The notes: generated by a model from the letters alone, not told the origin. A stretch of 64,000 bases of DNA from Hydrogenophaga sp. (GCF_011772445.1 NZ_WVZN01000044.1:129305-193304); one strand, 5' to 3'. Positions 10,294 to 18,982 are shown, counted from the stretch's first letter. Numbers and translations: made by a program.

Positions 10294-10911
10294 ATGATGG
10301 AACGCATCCCCGTCTCCTCCACGCTCGATGAAGAAACCGCGCGCGCCGAGGTCTATGGCCTGCTGGCCGCCCTGTACTACGCGCCACCCACGGCGGAGCT
10401 GTTGAGCCAGTTGCGCGTGGCCGCGACCGAGGCACCCGCCGCCGGTGGCTTCCTGGAAGAACCCTGGCGTCAGGTGGTGGCCGCCGCGCGCGAGGGCAGC
10501 GACGCGCAGATCGCCGACGAGCACGACGCCTTGTTCGGCGGCGTGGGCAAGCCCGACATCCACCTGTTCGGTTCGCACTACCTCAGCGGTTTCCTGAACG
10601 AGAAGCCGCTCGCGCAATTGCGCACGGACCTGGCCGCGCTCGGCCTGGCGCGTGAAGAGGGCATGTCCGAGACGGAAGACCACGTGGCCTACGTGTTCGA
10701 GGTCATGCGCTACCTGATCGCCGGCGACGACGTGGAAGTGGCCAACCTCACGCGCCAGCGGGAGTTCTTCACGAAACACGTTCAGACCTGGGTGCCGCAG
10801 CTCTGTGAGACCATCTCGGCCCACCCCAAGGCGCGCTTCTACGCGGCGGTCGCGGGGTTCACGCAGGCCTTCATCGGTGTCGAGGCGCAGGGCTTCGACA
10901 TGCTGGTCTGA
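10294..10911 (+). CDS. TorD/DmsD-family molybdoenzyme chaperone
   Basis: The 205-residue all-helical protein has the TorD-type core ARAEVYGLLAALYYAPP near the N-terminus, then DEHDALFGGVGKPDIHLFGSHY and a C-terminal helical region. Such chaperones bind the twin-arginine leader of a molybdoenzyme and hold it back from export until the cofactor is in place; fdhA at 19072 is the obvious client. It begins 20 bases after the poly-ferredoxin gene. ATG 10294 or 10297 can serve as start. In this window 7.8 kb separate it from the TAT-peptide gene, an unusual gap for the cluster. Confidence 0.85.
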   Translation: MMERIPVSSTLDEETARAEVYGLLAALYYAPPTAELLSQLRVAATEAPAAGGFLEEPWRQVVAAAREGSDAQIADEHDALFGGVGKPDIHLFGSHYLSGFLNEKPLAQLRTDLAALGLAREEGMSETEDHVAYVFEVMRYLIAGDDVEVANLTRQREFFTKHVQTWVPQLCETISAHPKARFYAAVAGFTQAFIGVEAQGFDMLV

Positions 10912-10932
10912 TCACCAGCCAAAGGAGCGGGC

Positions 10933-11238
10933 ATGGCAGGCAAGGGGTACTGGATCGGTCGCGTCGACGTGAACGACCTGGAGCAATACAAGCGCTACGT
11001 CGAAGCGAACGCGTCGCCGTTTCGCGAGCACGGCGCGAAATTCCTGGTGCGCGGCGGACGCTTCGAGTGTGTGGAGGGCGACAGCCGCTCGCGCAACGTC
11101 GTGATCGAGTTCCCCTCGTACGAGCAGGCCATGGCCTGCTACCGCTCGCCAGGCTACCAGGCCGCCATCGCGCTGCGCGCGACGGCGTCGGTGATCGACC
11201 TGATCGTCATCGAGGGCTACGAGGGACAGCAGCCCTGA
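10933..11238 (+). CDS. DUF1330 family small protein
   Basis: The 101-residue protein has the DUF1330 pattern: GYWIGRVDVNDLEQYKRYVE, FLVRGG, then RNVVIEFPSYEQAMACYRSP and a C-terminal strand. The fold is a ferredoxin-like alpha/beta dimer; its biological role is unknown. The ribosome site AAAGGAG precedes ATG 10933. It lies 21 bases after the TorD-like gene in the same direction and may be the last gene of that operon. It converges on the lipoprotein gene ending at 11249. Confidence 0.9.
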   Translation: MAGKGYWIGRVDVNDLEQYKRYVEANASPFREHGAKFLVRGGRFECVEGDSRSRNVVIEFPSYEQAMACYRSPGYQAAIALRATASVIDLIVIEGYEGQQP

Positions 11239-11248
11239 CCGTGGCACT

Positions 11249-12964
11249 TCAGTACAGGTAGACCGCGCCCGACCCGGCCTCGTCGTTGTTGCTGTCGTGC
11301 GCGGCGTTCCAGCCGCTGGCCGAGCTGCTTTCGCCGTAGGCGCCGACAGCCAGGGTCTGGCCATCGGCCGACAGGGCGAGGTCCATGCCGAAGGTGTCGC
11401 CGGGGCCGCTATTGGGCGCCTTCACGTAGGCGCGCTGCCGCCAGGTCAGCCCCTGGCGCCTGAACACATAGGCCGCGCCGACCTCCGACGAGCCGTCGTT
11501 GGCCTGGTCGCCCCCCAGTCCGTCGGCGGTGCTGCGTTCGTACGGGGCGCCGACGACGAGGGTGTTTCCATCGCCCGACAGTGACACGGCGCGGCCGAAT
11601 TGGTCGTCCATGCCGGGATGGGCGGCCTTGAGGTAGGCCTGGTGAAGCCAGTTCATGCCGTCGCGGCCGAACACGTGGACGGCGCCGCTGAGGGAGGCGC
11701 TGCCGTCCAGCGGGTCGCCCACCACGCCGCTGTCGTCGCCGCGCGCGCCGATGGCCAGCGTGGTGCCGTCCGAGGAGAGCGCCACGCTCGCGCCGAACGA
11801 CAGCTCCGCCAGGTCGTGCGGCGCCTTCAGTTCGACCTGTTGGGTCCAGTTCGCGCCGCTGCCCGTGAAGACGTAGGCCGAGCCGCCGTACGGCGTGGTG
11901 CTGCTGCTCTCGGGCGCCCCCACGGCCAGTGTGTCGCCGGCGCCGCTGAGCGACACCTTGCTGCCGAAGAAGGCCTGGTCCTCTGGCGCGCTCGCCCTCA
12001 GCAGCGCCCGCTCACTCCACAGCGTGCCATCGTCGACGAACAGATAGACCGCGCCGTTGTTGCGGAGGGCGCCGGCGCTTTCCATCGGGTCGCCGACCGC
12101 CAGCACGGTGCCCGCGGCCGACAGCGCCAGGCTCTGGCCGAAGGAGCGGCCGGGAGCGGCGTTGGATGCCACCAGTTGCTGCCGCTCGCTCCAGGTGCCG
12201 CTGGCGCGCGCGAACAAGTGCACCCGGCCCGTGTTGCCGGCACGGGCGCCAACGGCCAGCGTGTCACCGGTGGCCGACAGGGCCAGGCTCTTGCCGAAGC
12301 TGTCGTGCAAGGCATTGGCCGGCGACTTCAGGAAGGCCTGCAGTTGCCAGCGCTGGCCTTGGCGAACATGCACATAGACCGCGCCGCTGTTGACCTGGTC
12401 GTTCGCGGAGGCGGGCTCCTGCGCGGCAATGCCGCTGAACGCGCTGCTTTCGCCGGGCGCACCCACGGCGAGCGTGCTGCCGTCGCTGGACAGGGCCACG
12501 CTGTAGCCGAATCGGTCGTCGGCGGTGGAGACGTCCGCCTTGAGGAAGCCGATGGCCGCGACCAGCTGGCCCGACACGCTCACGGGCGCGGAGTCGAGGC
12601 AGGTGCCGGCCCGGCAGGCCTGCAGGATGTAGCGCGCGTTGACCCGCGCGGGCAGGAACAAGCCGTGGTCGTGCGCGGTGGTGTTGGCGGGCAGCGTGGC
12701 CAACAAGGTGTAGCCCGAGGTGCCGTCCGGGTCCTCGAGCAGGCGGTAGTTGGTCTCGCCGGCCACGTCGCTCCAGGTGAAACGGAAGGTTTTGGCGACC
12801 ATCGGCGTGAGCGTGAGGACCGGTGCCTGCGGACCCGAAGCGGAGGGAAGGGTGACGGAGGCGGCCGATGGCGCGCTGTCGGAGCCGCCGCCACAGGCGG
12901 CGAGAGAGCCGGCCAGGACCAGCAGCGCAAGGCGCGCGAGAACAGGTGTCGGTGGCGTTGCCAT
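11249..12964 (-). CDS. Lipoprotein with seven FG-GAP-like beta-propeller repeats (copy 2)
   Basis: The 571-residue product starts MATPPTPVLARLALLVLAG with lipobox LAAC-GGG. The same TFRFTW ... YRLLEDPDGTSGYTL block as in copies 1 and 3 follows, then seven repeats with FG-x-SLALSATGDTLAVGA cores, ending in GAVYLY. ATG 12964 has GAGAGGCG upstream and lies 8 bases after the stop of copy 3, so the two form an operon. It is more diverged than copy 3: repeats 2-4 are shorter and lack the DPLDN insert. Function is unknown; an adhesin-like or periplasm/surface scaffold role is only a guess. Confidence 0.8.
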   Translation of the reverse strand: MATPPTPVLARLALLVLAGSLAACGGGSDSAPSAASVTLPSASGPQAPVLTLTPMVAKTFRFTWSDVAGETNYRLLEDPDGTSGYTLLATLPANTTAHDHGLFLPARVNARYILQACRAGTCLDSAPVSVSGQLVAAIGFLKADVSTADDRFGYSVALSSDGSTLAVGAPGESSAFSGIAAQEPASANDQVNSGAVYVHVRQGQRWQLQAFLKSPANALHDSFGKSLALSATGDTLAVGARAGNTGRVHLFARASGTWSERQQLVASNAAPGRSFGQSLALSAAGTVLAVGDPMESAGALRNNGAVYLFVDDGTLWSERALLRASAPEDQAFFGSKVSLSGAGDTLAVGAPESSSTTPYGGSAYVFTGSGANWTQQVELKAPHDLAELSFGASVALSSDGTTLAIGARGDDSGVVGDPLDGSASLSGAVHVFGRDGMNWLHQAYLKAAHPGMDDQFGRAVSLSGDGNTLVVGAPYERSTADGLGGDQANDGSSEVGAAYVFRRQGLTWRQRAYVKAPNSGPGDTFGMDLALSADGQTLAVGAYGESSSASGWNAAHDSNNDEAGSGAVYLY

Positions 12965-12972
12965 ATCGCCTC

Positions 12973-14727
12973 TCAGAAAAGGTACGCGGCGCCCGCTCCG
13001 GGCACGCTGTTGTCGGAGGCATCGCCGTTGACCGTGGTGGCCGCGCTGCTCTCACCGCCAGCACCCACGGCCAGCGCTTGTCCGTCGGCGGACAGCGCGA
13101 CGCTGGCGCCGAAGCCGTCGTTGACGTCGGCGTTGGGCGCTTTTACGTAGGCCCGCTCTTGCCAGGCGCCGCCGCTGCGCTTGAAGACGTAGACGGCCCC
13201 GCTCGTGCTCCGGCTGTTGTCGGACGGGCTGGTGCCGTCGCCGCTTTCGCCGCTGGCGCCCACGGCCAGGGTGTCGCCGTCGCCGGACAGCGCGAGGGAG
13301 GTGCCGAAGCGGTCCATTGCGTCGGTGTTGGCGGCTTTCAGGTAGGCCTGCTGCTGCCAGTGGCCGCTGCTGCGCGAGAACACGTAGACGGCACCGTTGG
13401 ACACCCCCCCGTTGTCCAGCGGGTCGGTGCTGCGGCTCCTCTCGTCCTCGGCACCCACGGCCAGGGTGTCGCCATTGGCGGACAGCGCCACGCTGACACC
13501 GAAGCGGTCGCGGGCATTCGGGTTGGATGCCGTTAGGTAGGCCTGCTGCTGCCAGTGGCCGCCGCTGCGCGTGAAGACGTAGGCGGCGCCGCTGAAGACG
13601 AGGTTGTCGTTTTGCCCGCTGTCGCCCCAGGCGCCCACAGCCAGGGTGTCGCCACTGGCGGACAGCGCCACCCTGAAGCCGAAAAAGTCCTGCAGGTCGG
13701 TGGGGGACGCTTTCAGGAAGGCCTGCAACTGCCAGGCGCTGCCGCTGCGCGAGAACACATAGACGGCGCCGCTGGCCATGAGGCTGCGGTCGTACGGGTC
13801 GGTGCCTGAGCTGCTCTCGGCCTCGGCGCCGATGGCCAGGGTGTCGCCGTTGGCGTTCAGCGCGAGGCTGTTGCCGAACTGGTCGTACAAGCCGGTGTTG
13901 AAGGCTTTCAGATAGGCCTGCTGTTGCCAGGCGCCGCTGCTGCGCGAGAACACGTAGACAGCGCCGTTGCGTGAGCCGCTGTTGTCGAGCGGGTCAGCGC
14001 TGCGGCTGCGCTCTCCCGTGGCACCCACGGCCAGGGTATTGCCATCGGCGCTCAGCGCGAGGCTGCCGCCGAAGCGGTCGTAGGTGTCGGGGTTGGAGGC
14101 TTTCAGGCGGGCCTGCAGATGCCAGGTGGCGTTGGTGCGGGTGAAGACGTAGACGGCGCCGCTGCCGTCGAGGCTGTTGTCCAGCGGGTCGGCGCCCTGG
14201 CTGCTTTCGCCGCTGGCACCCACGGCCAGGGTGTCGCCATTGGCAGACAGCGCGACCGCCACGCCGAAGCGGTCGTTCGAATCGGCATTGAGGGCCTTCA
14301 TGTAGCCGACTCCCTGGCTCAGCGGGCCCGACACCGAGACCGCCGCGGAGGCGGTGCACGTCGCGCCCTGGCAGGCCTGCAGGATGTAGCGCGCGTTGAC
14401 CCGCTCGGGCAGGAATACCCCCTCGAGGTCGTGCTGCGTGGCATCGGCAGGCAAGATGGCCACAGGGGAATAGCCCGAGGTGCCGTCCGGGTCCTCGAGC
14501 AGGCGGTAGTTGGTCTCGCCGGCCACGTCGGTCCAGGTGAAGCGGAAGGTCTTGATGGCGGTCGGCGTGAGGCTGAGGGTGGGCGCCTGCGGACCCGTTG
14601 TCTCGGGCGCGGTGGTGGCCTGGCCCGATGACACGATGCTCAGCTCGCCGCCGCCACCGCAGGCGCCGAGCAGCGCCGGGAGGGCGATCAGGGCCGTGCG
14701 GATCAGGAAGGAGGACAGGGATTGCAT
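12973..14727 (-). CDS. Lipoprotein with seven FG-GAP-like beta-propeller repeats (copy 3)
   Basis: The 584-residue product starts MQSLSSFLIRTALIALPAL with lipobox LGAC-GGGG. It contains the TAIKTFRFTWTDVAGETNY block, a Cys-pair segment (ILQACQGATCTASA), then seven near-identical units of about 65 residues: DRFG-x-S-x-ALSANGDTLAVGA, an Asp/Asn-rich loop DPLDN, GAVYVFSRS and W-QQQAYLKA-N. The acidic loops resemble the calcium-binding loops of integrin-type propellers (inference). The last unit ends GAAYLF, closing a seven-blade propeller. The gene lies 140 bases downstream of the histidine kinase on the same strand and has its own G-tract motifs at 14768-14799. Confidence 0.8.
   Translation of the reverse strand: MQSLSSFLIRTALIALPALLGACGGGGELSIVSSGQATTAPETTGPQAPTLSLTPTAIKTFRFTWTDVAGETNYRLLEDPDGTSGYSPVAILPADATQHDLEGVFLPERVNARYILQACQGATCTASAAVSVSGPLSQGVGYMKALNADSNDRFGVAVALSANGDTLAVGASGESSQGADPLDNSLDGSGAVYVFTRTNATWHLQARLKASNPDTYDRFGGSLALSADGNTLAVGATGERSRSADPLDNSGSRNGAVYVFSRSSGAWQQQAYLKAFNTGLYDQFGNSLALNANGDTLAIGAEAESSSGTDPYDRSLMASGAVYVFSRSGSAWQLQAFLKASPTDLQDFFGFRVALSASGDTLAVGAWGDSGQNDNLVFSGAAYVFTRSGGHWQQQAYLTASNPNARDRFGVSVALSANGDTLAVGAEDERSRSTDPLDNGGVSNGAVYVFSRSSGHWQQQAYLKAANTDAMDRFGTSLALSGDGDTLAVGASGESGDGTSPSDNSRSTSGAVYVFKRSGGAWQERAYVKAPNADVNDGFGASVALSADGQALAVGAGGESSAATTVNGDASDNSVPGAGAAYLF
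13020..14290 (-). repeat. DNA-level tandem repeats coding the propeller blades of copy 3
   Basis: A unit of about 195 bases recurs through the gene. The plus-strand string CCCACGGCCAGGGTGTCGCC, coding GDTLAVGA, appears exactly or nearly so at about 13259, 13456, 13635, 14020 and 14219. Identity at nucleotide level is high enough to allow recombination or slippage between blades. Confidence 0.65.
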
Positions 14728-14767
14728 GGTCGTTTCGCAGGTGGAAGCTGGCGAAGCGATTGGACTG

Positions 14768-14799
14768 GGTACCCCCTACCGGTTTCCATACCCCCATGG
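14768..14799 (-). promoter_or_regulatory. Paired G-tract motifs upstream of lipoprotein copy 3
   Basis: Read on the minus strand, CCATGGGGGTATGG (14786-14799) and GGTAGGGGGTACC (14768-14780) stand in tandem about 45-70 bases before the ATG at 14727. The first differs by one base from the motif at 6950-6963. The position fits a regulatory or promoter role; no protein is assigned. Confidence 0.4.
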
Positions 14800-14867
14800 C
14801 AGTAATCACAGAAGCGTCAGGCCGTCTGTGTCCTGTGCCGCGCCGCGCGGCGCAGCGTTCGCGGGTG

Positions 14868-16982
14868 TCAGCGCGGGCCGGGCCGGCCGTCGTTCGTGGG
14901 CGTCGCCTCGGGTGCGCGCGGCTCGGTGAACAGGCGCACGGTGAACACCGCACCGCGCTTGCCATCGCCGCGGTTGGCCGCGTCGATGCGTCCGCCGTAT
15001 CGCTCCACCAGTCCCTGGCTGATCCACAGGCCCAGGCCGTTGCCGTCGTTCTTCGTGGTGAAGAACGGGCGGAACAGGCGCTCGAATGCGGCCTCGCCCA
15101 GGCCGCAGCCGCTGTCGATCACCTGCAGCTCGGCACCGCCGTCCACATCGCGCGTGACCAGGTGCAGGCTGCCGCCCTCGGGCATGGCCTGGATGGCGTT
15201 GATGAGCAGGTTGATGATGACCTGCTGCAGTTCCTGCCGGTTGATGCCCACCGGGTGCGTGGCGCCGCGCTCGCGCACCACGGCGATGGCGGTCTGCGAC
15301 AGCAGGTGGCCCACCAGCACCAGGCAGTCGTCCAGGGTGCGCTCCAGCGACAGCGCCTCGACGTAGCCCGCGTACTCGGTGGGCCGCGCGTACTGCAGCA
15401 GTTGCGTGACGATGATGCGCATGCGCTCGACCTGCTGGTCGAGCAGGCGCAGCTCGCCCGTCACAGGGGCGGTGGCCGCGCCCAGCGTGTCGCGGATGAG
15501 GTCCAGGTTGCCCTGCATCACCGCGATGGGGTTGTTGATCTCGTGCGCGATGCTGGCCGTGAGCTGGCCGATGGCGGCCAGCTTCTCGCTCTTGACGAGC
15601 TGCGCCTGCGCGAGCTGCAGAGATTCGTTGCTGGCCTGCAATTCGCGTGTGCGCTCGGCCACCTTGCGGTCGAGTTCGTCGGCCCAGCGCTGCAGCGCGC
15701 GCGTCTTTTCGTCGATGGTGTCGAGCAGGTGGTCGAGGTGGCCGGCGAGTTCGCCGAGTTCGTCGCGCGCGGGCAGCGGCCCCACGCGCGCGCCGTCCTG
15801 GCCCTGTTCCACGCGCTGCATGGTCAGGTTCATCTGCTGCACCGGCTGGAAGATGCTGCGCGCCCAGCGCAGCGAGAACCAGGCCGAGGCCGCCATCACG
15901 CCCCCGAAGATGAGGCCGATGAGCGCCAGCATGGCGTAGCGCACCAGGCGAAACGGCGCTTCAGTGAAGCCCACGTAGAGCATGCCGATGCGCGTGCCGT
16001 GCGCGTCGGCGACCGGTTGGTAGGCCGAGACGTACCAGTCGTTCACCACGAAGGCCAGGTCCAGCCAGGTGCGGCCCTCGCGGAGCACGGTGTCGCGCAC
16101 CGCCTGCGATACGCGTGTGCCGATGGCGCGGCGGTCCTGGAATAGGCGCACGTTGGTGGTGATGCGCACGTCGTCCAGGAACAGCGTGGCCGTGCCCTGG
16201 CTGCTGAAGGGCAGCGAGCCGTCCGGGTAGACGATGCGGTTGATGTGGTCGATGAAATCGAGGTTCTGGTTCAGCAGCACGCCGCCGCTGAGCAGGCCGA
16301 GGACGCGGCCGTGCGCGTCGGTCACGGGCAGGGTGGCCTGGGCCACCATGGCGCGCTCTTCGGCGCTGCGCTGCGTGGGCGTGGCGTTGCGCGTGGGCAC
16401 CAGCGCGATGCCGAGTCGCGACACCAGGTGCGGCGCCAGCGCCTGCAGTGCGGGGCGTTCGAGCACCAGCAGGCTGGCCTTGGCGCGGTCGCGCCGGGTT
16501 TGTGTGGACTCGGTCAGCGCGCGCGGCTGCGCCTGCATGCCGGCGCGCCGGTCCTCCAGGCTGAGCCCGGGCGGCGCACCGCGCGCGAGCGGCTGGCCGC
16601 CCGGGTCGTAGAGCACGAGGAAGTCGAGGCCCAGGCGCTCGCGTTCGGTGGCCAGATGGGCCGAGAGCCGCTCCCGCGCATCGGGCGTGCCGGGGCGCAA
16701 GCCGTCGGCCAGCGCGCGCGAATCGGCCACGCCTTGCGTTCCCGAGCCGATCTCGGTGAGCACCTGGTCGAAGTAGCCTTGCGCCACGGCCAGGTCGCTC
16801 TGCACCTTGGTGATCAGCAGGCGGTCATAGGCCTGGTTGCTCCACACCGCCAGCGCCAGCACCAGCAGCGGGAACGCCACCAGCAGCGGCAGCAGCGCCA
16901 TGGCCAGCAGCTTGTTGCGCACCGAGGTGGCCAGCCACCGCGGTGTGCGCCAGGGTGAGCCGCCGTTCAGGCCACGCCCCAT
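14868..16982 (-). CDS. Sensor histidine kinase with periplasmic sensor domain and HAMP
   Basis: The 704-residue protein has a membrane helix near residues 24-46, a periplasmic region of about 310 residues with a Cache-like layout, and a second helix near 365-385. A HAMP segment, a coiled coil (AERTRELQASNESLQLAQ), the phosphoacceptor motif SIAHEINNP and an ATPase domain with DSGCGLG and GNGLGLWIS follow. The H-box type is that of kinases partnering NtrC-family regulators. ATG 16982 lies 16 bases inside the 3' end of the regulator gene, so the pair is co-translated. Its position inside the formate dehydrogenase cluster suggests it senses a signal relevant to that system; the ligand is unknown. 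Confidence 0.85.
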   Translation of the reverse strand: MGRGLNGGSPWRTPRWLATSVRNKLLAMALLPLLVAFPLLVLALAVWSNQAYDRLLITKVQSDLAVAQGYFDQVLTEIGSGTQGVADSRALADGLRPGTPDARERLSAHLATERERLGLDFLVLYDPGGQPLARGAPPGLSLEDRRAGMQAQPRALTESTQTRRDRAKASLLVLERPALQALAPHLVSRLGIALVPTRNATPTQRSAEERAMVAQATLPVTDAHGRVLGLLSGGVLLNQNLDFIDHINRIVYPDGSLPFSSQGTATLFLDDVRITTNVRLFQDRRAIGTRVSQAVRDTVLREGRTWLDLAFVVNDWYVSAYQPVADAHGTRIGMLYVGFTEAPFRLVRYAMLALIGLIFGGVMAASAWFSLRWARSIFQPVQQMNLTMQRVEQGQDGARVGPLPARDELGELAGHLDHLLDTIDEKTRALQRWADELDRKVAERTRELQASNESLQLAQAQLVKSEKLAAIGQLTASIAHEINNPIAVMQGNLDLIRDTLGAATAPVTGELRLLDQQVERMRIIVTQLLQYARPTEYAGYVEALSLERTLDDCLVLVGHLLSQTAIAVVRERGATHPVGINRQELQQVIINLLINAIQAMPEGGSLHLVTRDVDGGAELQVIDSGCGLGEAAFERLFRPFFTTKNDGNGLGLWISQGLVERYGGRIDAANRGDGKRGAVFTVRLFTEPRAPEATPTNDGRPGPR

Positions 16983-18346
16983 TCGGCCACGCGCCTTTCG
17001 AGTGTGCGGCGCGATACGCCGAGCAACTGCGCGGCGCGCGTCTTGTCGCCCTGCACCGAGTCGAGCACGGAGAGGATGTGCATCTTCTCCAGCGTGTGCA
17101 GGTCGGTGGGCTTCTCGGTCGTTGGTGCCTTCGGCGTGCCCGGGTAGAGCGCCGACACGTTGAGGCTGCCCAGGATGAGCGAGCGCTCGATGAGGTTGCG
17201 CAGCTCACGCACGTTGCCCGGCCAGTCGTACTGCTGAAGGAAATCCATCTCCTGTTCGCTGATGCGCAGTGGCGCGACGCCAAGCGCGGGCGAGAGCTGC
17301 GCCATGAAGTGCGCCACCAGGGCGGGGATGTCGGCCTTGTGCTCGCGCAGCGGCGGCAGCGCGAGCTCGACCACTTGCAGGCGGAAGTAGAGGTCCTTGC
17401 GGAAGCGGCCGGCGTCGACCTCGGCGCTGAGTTGGCGGTTGGTGGCGGCCACGATGCGCAGGTTGACCGGCACGAGCTGTTCGCTGCCCACGGGACGGAT
17501 GCGCAGGTCCTCGATGGCGCGCAGCAGCGTGGCCTGGATGGGCAGCGGCAGCTCGGCGATCTCGTCCAGGAACAGCGTTCCGCCCTGCGCATAGTGGAAC
17601 AGGCCGTCGCGCGTGCGCGTGGCGCCGGGGAAGGCGCCCTTGGCGTGGCCGAAGAGTTCGCTGGCGATGAGATCGGGCGAGACGGCCGCGCAGTTGACCG
17701 GCACGAAGGGGCCGCCCGCGCGCGCGCCCATCGCGTGCAGTTCGCGCGCGACGAGTTCCTTGCCGGTGCCGGACTCGCCCTGAAGCAGCACGGTGCTGTC
17801 CACACTGGCCACGCGCTCGAGCGAGCCGCGCAGCGTGGCCATGGACGGCGAGGCACCCACCAGCGTGCCGCGTTGCGCGGCGGCGGGCCCCATGGCGCGG
17901 CGCAGCACGAAGTTCTCGCGCCGAAGCCGTGATCGCTCATGGCACTGTTTGATGGCGTTGAGGATCTGCGGCACGCGAAACGGCTTGAGGATGAAATCGG
18001 ACGCGCCCGCGCGCAGGGCCTCGATGGCGGTGTCCAGGTCGGCGAAGGCGGTGATGAGGATCACCTCGCCGGTGTATCCCTGCTCGCGCAGTTCCTTGAG
18101 CCACTCGACGCCGCTCTTGCCGGGCAGCGAGATGTCGAGCACCACGAGGTCCACATGGTGGCCGCGCAGCCATTCGGCGCCTTCCTCGGCGCTGGTCGCG
18201 CTCATCACGAAGTGGCAGCGCGGCGCCAGCGTCTTGACGAGGAAGTTGAGCATGCCCTGTTCGTCGTCCACCACCAGGATGGACCAGTGGGGCCAGCCGT
18301 CCAGGCTGCGATCGGGGCTCGTCGGGGTGTTGATGGTCTCCACCAT
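16967..18346 (-). CDS. NtrC-family response regulator with GAFPGA in place of GAFTGA
   Basis: The 459-residue protein has a receiver domain (phospho-Asp in VVLDISLPG, Thr in LITAFADL, Lys in ILKPF), an AAA+ domain with Walker A GESGTGKE and Walker B GGTLFLDEIAELP, and a Fis-type helix-turn-helix (KTRAAQLLGVSRRTLERR). The loop that contacts sigma-54 reads GAFPGA: the Thr that is key for sigma-54 contact in most family members is Pro here. It may therefore act without sigma-54 or with altered activation. It is transcribed away from the TAT-peptide/fdhA operon across a 405-base gap, a good position to control that operon. Confidence 0.88.
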   Translation of the reverse strand: MVETINTPTSPDRSLDGWPHWSILVVDDEQGMLNFLVKTLAPRCHFVMSATSAEEGAEWLRGHHVDLVVLDISLPGKSGVEWLKELREQGYTGEVILITAFADLDTAIEALRAGASDFILKPFRVPQILNAIKQCHERSRLRRENFVLRRAMGPAAAQRGTLVGASPSMATLRGSLERVASVDSTVLLQGESGTGKELVARELHAMGARAGGPFVPVNCAAVSPDLIASELFGHAKGAFPGATRTRDGLFHYAQGGTLFLDEIAELPLPIQATLLRAIEDLRIRPVGSEQLVPVNLRIVAATNRQLSAEVDAGRFRKDLYFRLQVVELALPPLREHKADIPALVAHFMAQLSPALGVAPLRISEQEMDFLQQYDWPGNVRELRNLIERSLILGSLNVSALYPGTPKAPTTEKPTDLHTLEKMHILSVLDSVQGDKTRAAQLLGVSRRTLERRVAEWGVA

Positions 18347-18751
18347 CGGATTCTATGGAGGAGCCCGATGGATTCACTCGGGCATTGGCCTTGGCGCGTC
18401 GTTTCGCCACGGCCTGCAAGAGCGACAAGTTGTCGCGATCCACTTGACAGGATGACGCGCCGCATCGTCGACGCGGTCCAAAGTTTTGCGGGTTTGCCCT
18501 TGCTTCGTACCGCCAGCGTGCTCACTTTCGAATCGCGTTGAGAGGGGTTCTCATTGCCATCGATTGGCATGCTTCTGGCTTTTCGGTCCTCGCATGCTTC
18601 GCCGCGCCGGTCGGTGCGCTCGTCACGCGAGGACACCCCTGTCAACATTCACATGCACTCGCTTGCATACCCCTGGGGGTGGAAGTAGATTCGCCCATAT
18701 GCAAGGAGCCCACACGTGGTGTGTGCGGGCCCTGCGTACCTGGAGACACGC
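18347..18751. promoter_or_regulatory. Divergent control region between the response regulator and the fdh operon
   Basis: No convincing gene lies in these 405 bases. At 18667-18682 is the dyad ATACCCCTGGGGGTGG, with perfect ACCCC-TG-GGGGT arms; its CCCTGGGGGT matches the motif at 6950. A weak sigma-54-like element TGGCAT-N5-TGGC lies at 18565-18579, one mismatch in each half. A ribosome site (GGAG) precedes the TAT-peptide ATG at 18752. Confidence 0.5.
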
Positions 18752-18982
18752 ATGAAAGAGTCCTCCCGCTCCGGCCCGGCCGAGGGCCGTTCGCGCCTGA
18801 GCCGCCGCACGCTGTTCGCGGGTGCGGGCACCGTCGGCGCCGTGGCCGCGGTGGCCACCGTGATGCCCGGCGTCCAAGCCCCCGAGACCGCCGCCGCCGA
18901 GCCGAAGCCGGCGCCCGAACGTGGCGGCGGCTACACGCTGAGCGAACACGTCAAGCACTACTACCGCACGACGCGCATCTGA
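18752..18982 (+). CDS. Formate dehydrogenase region TAT-target small protein
   Basis: The 76-residue product has a twin-arginine-type leader (RLSRRTLFAGAGTVGAVAAV), then an Ala/Glu/Pro linker and the conserved tail YTLSEHVKHYYRTTRI. It matches the small protein family found just before fdhA in many proteobacterial clusters (formate dehydrogenase region TAT target). It is exported by the Tat system; its role is unknown, perhaps assembly of the exported enzyme. The start ATG 18752 follows GGAGACACGC. fdhA begins 89 bases downstream. Confidence 0.85.
   Translation: MKESSRSGPAEGRSRLSRRTLFAGAGTVGAVAAVATVMPGVQAPETAAAEPKPAPERGGGYTLSEHVKHYYRTTRI

Noticed and set aside
12973..14727. CRISPR-like array from the regular DNA repeats
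   Set aside because: The periodic repeats are in frame within an open reading frame and encode propeller blades; there are no unique spacers between short palindromic repeats and no cas genes.
18565..18579. Sigma-54 promoter before the TAT-peptide/fdhA operon (TGGCAT-N5-TGGC)
   Set aside because: There is one mismatch in each half, it lies about 170 bases from the gene, and the neighbouring regulator has GAFPGA. It is kept only as a weak note within the control region.
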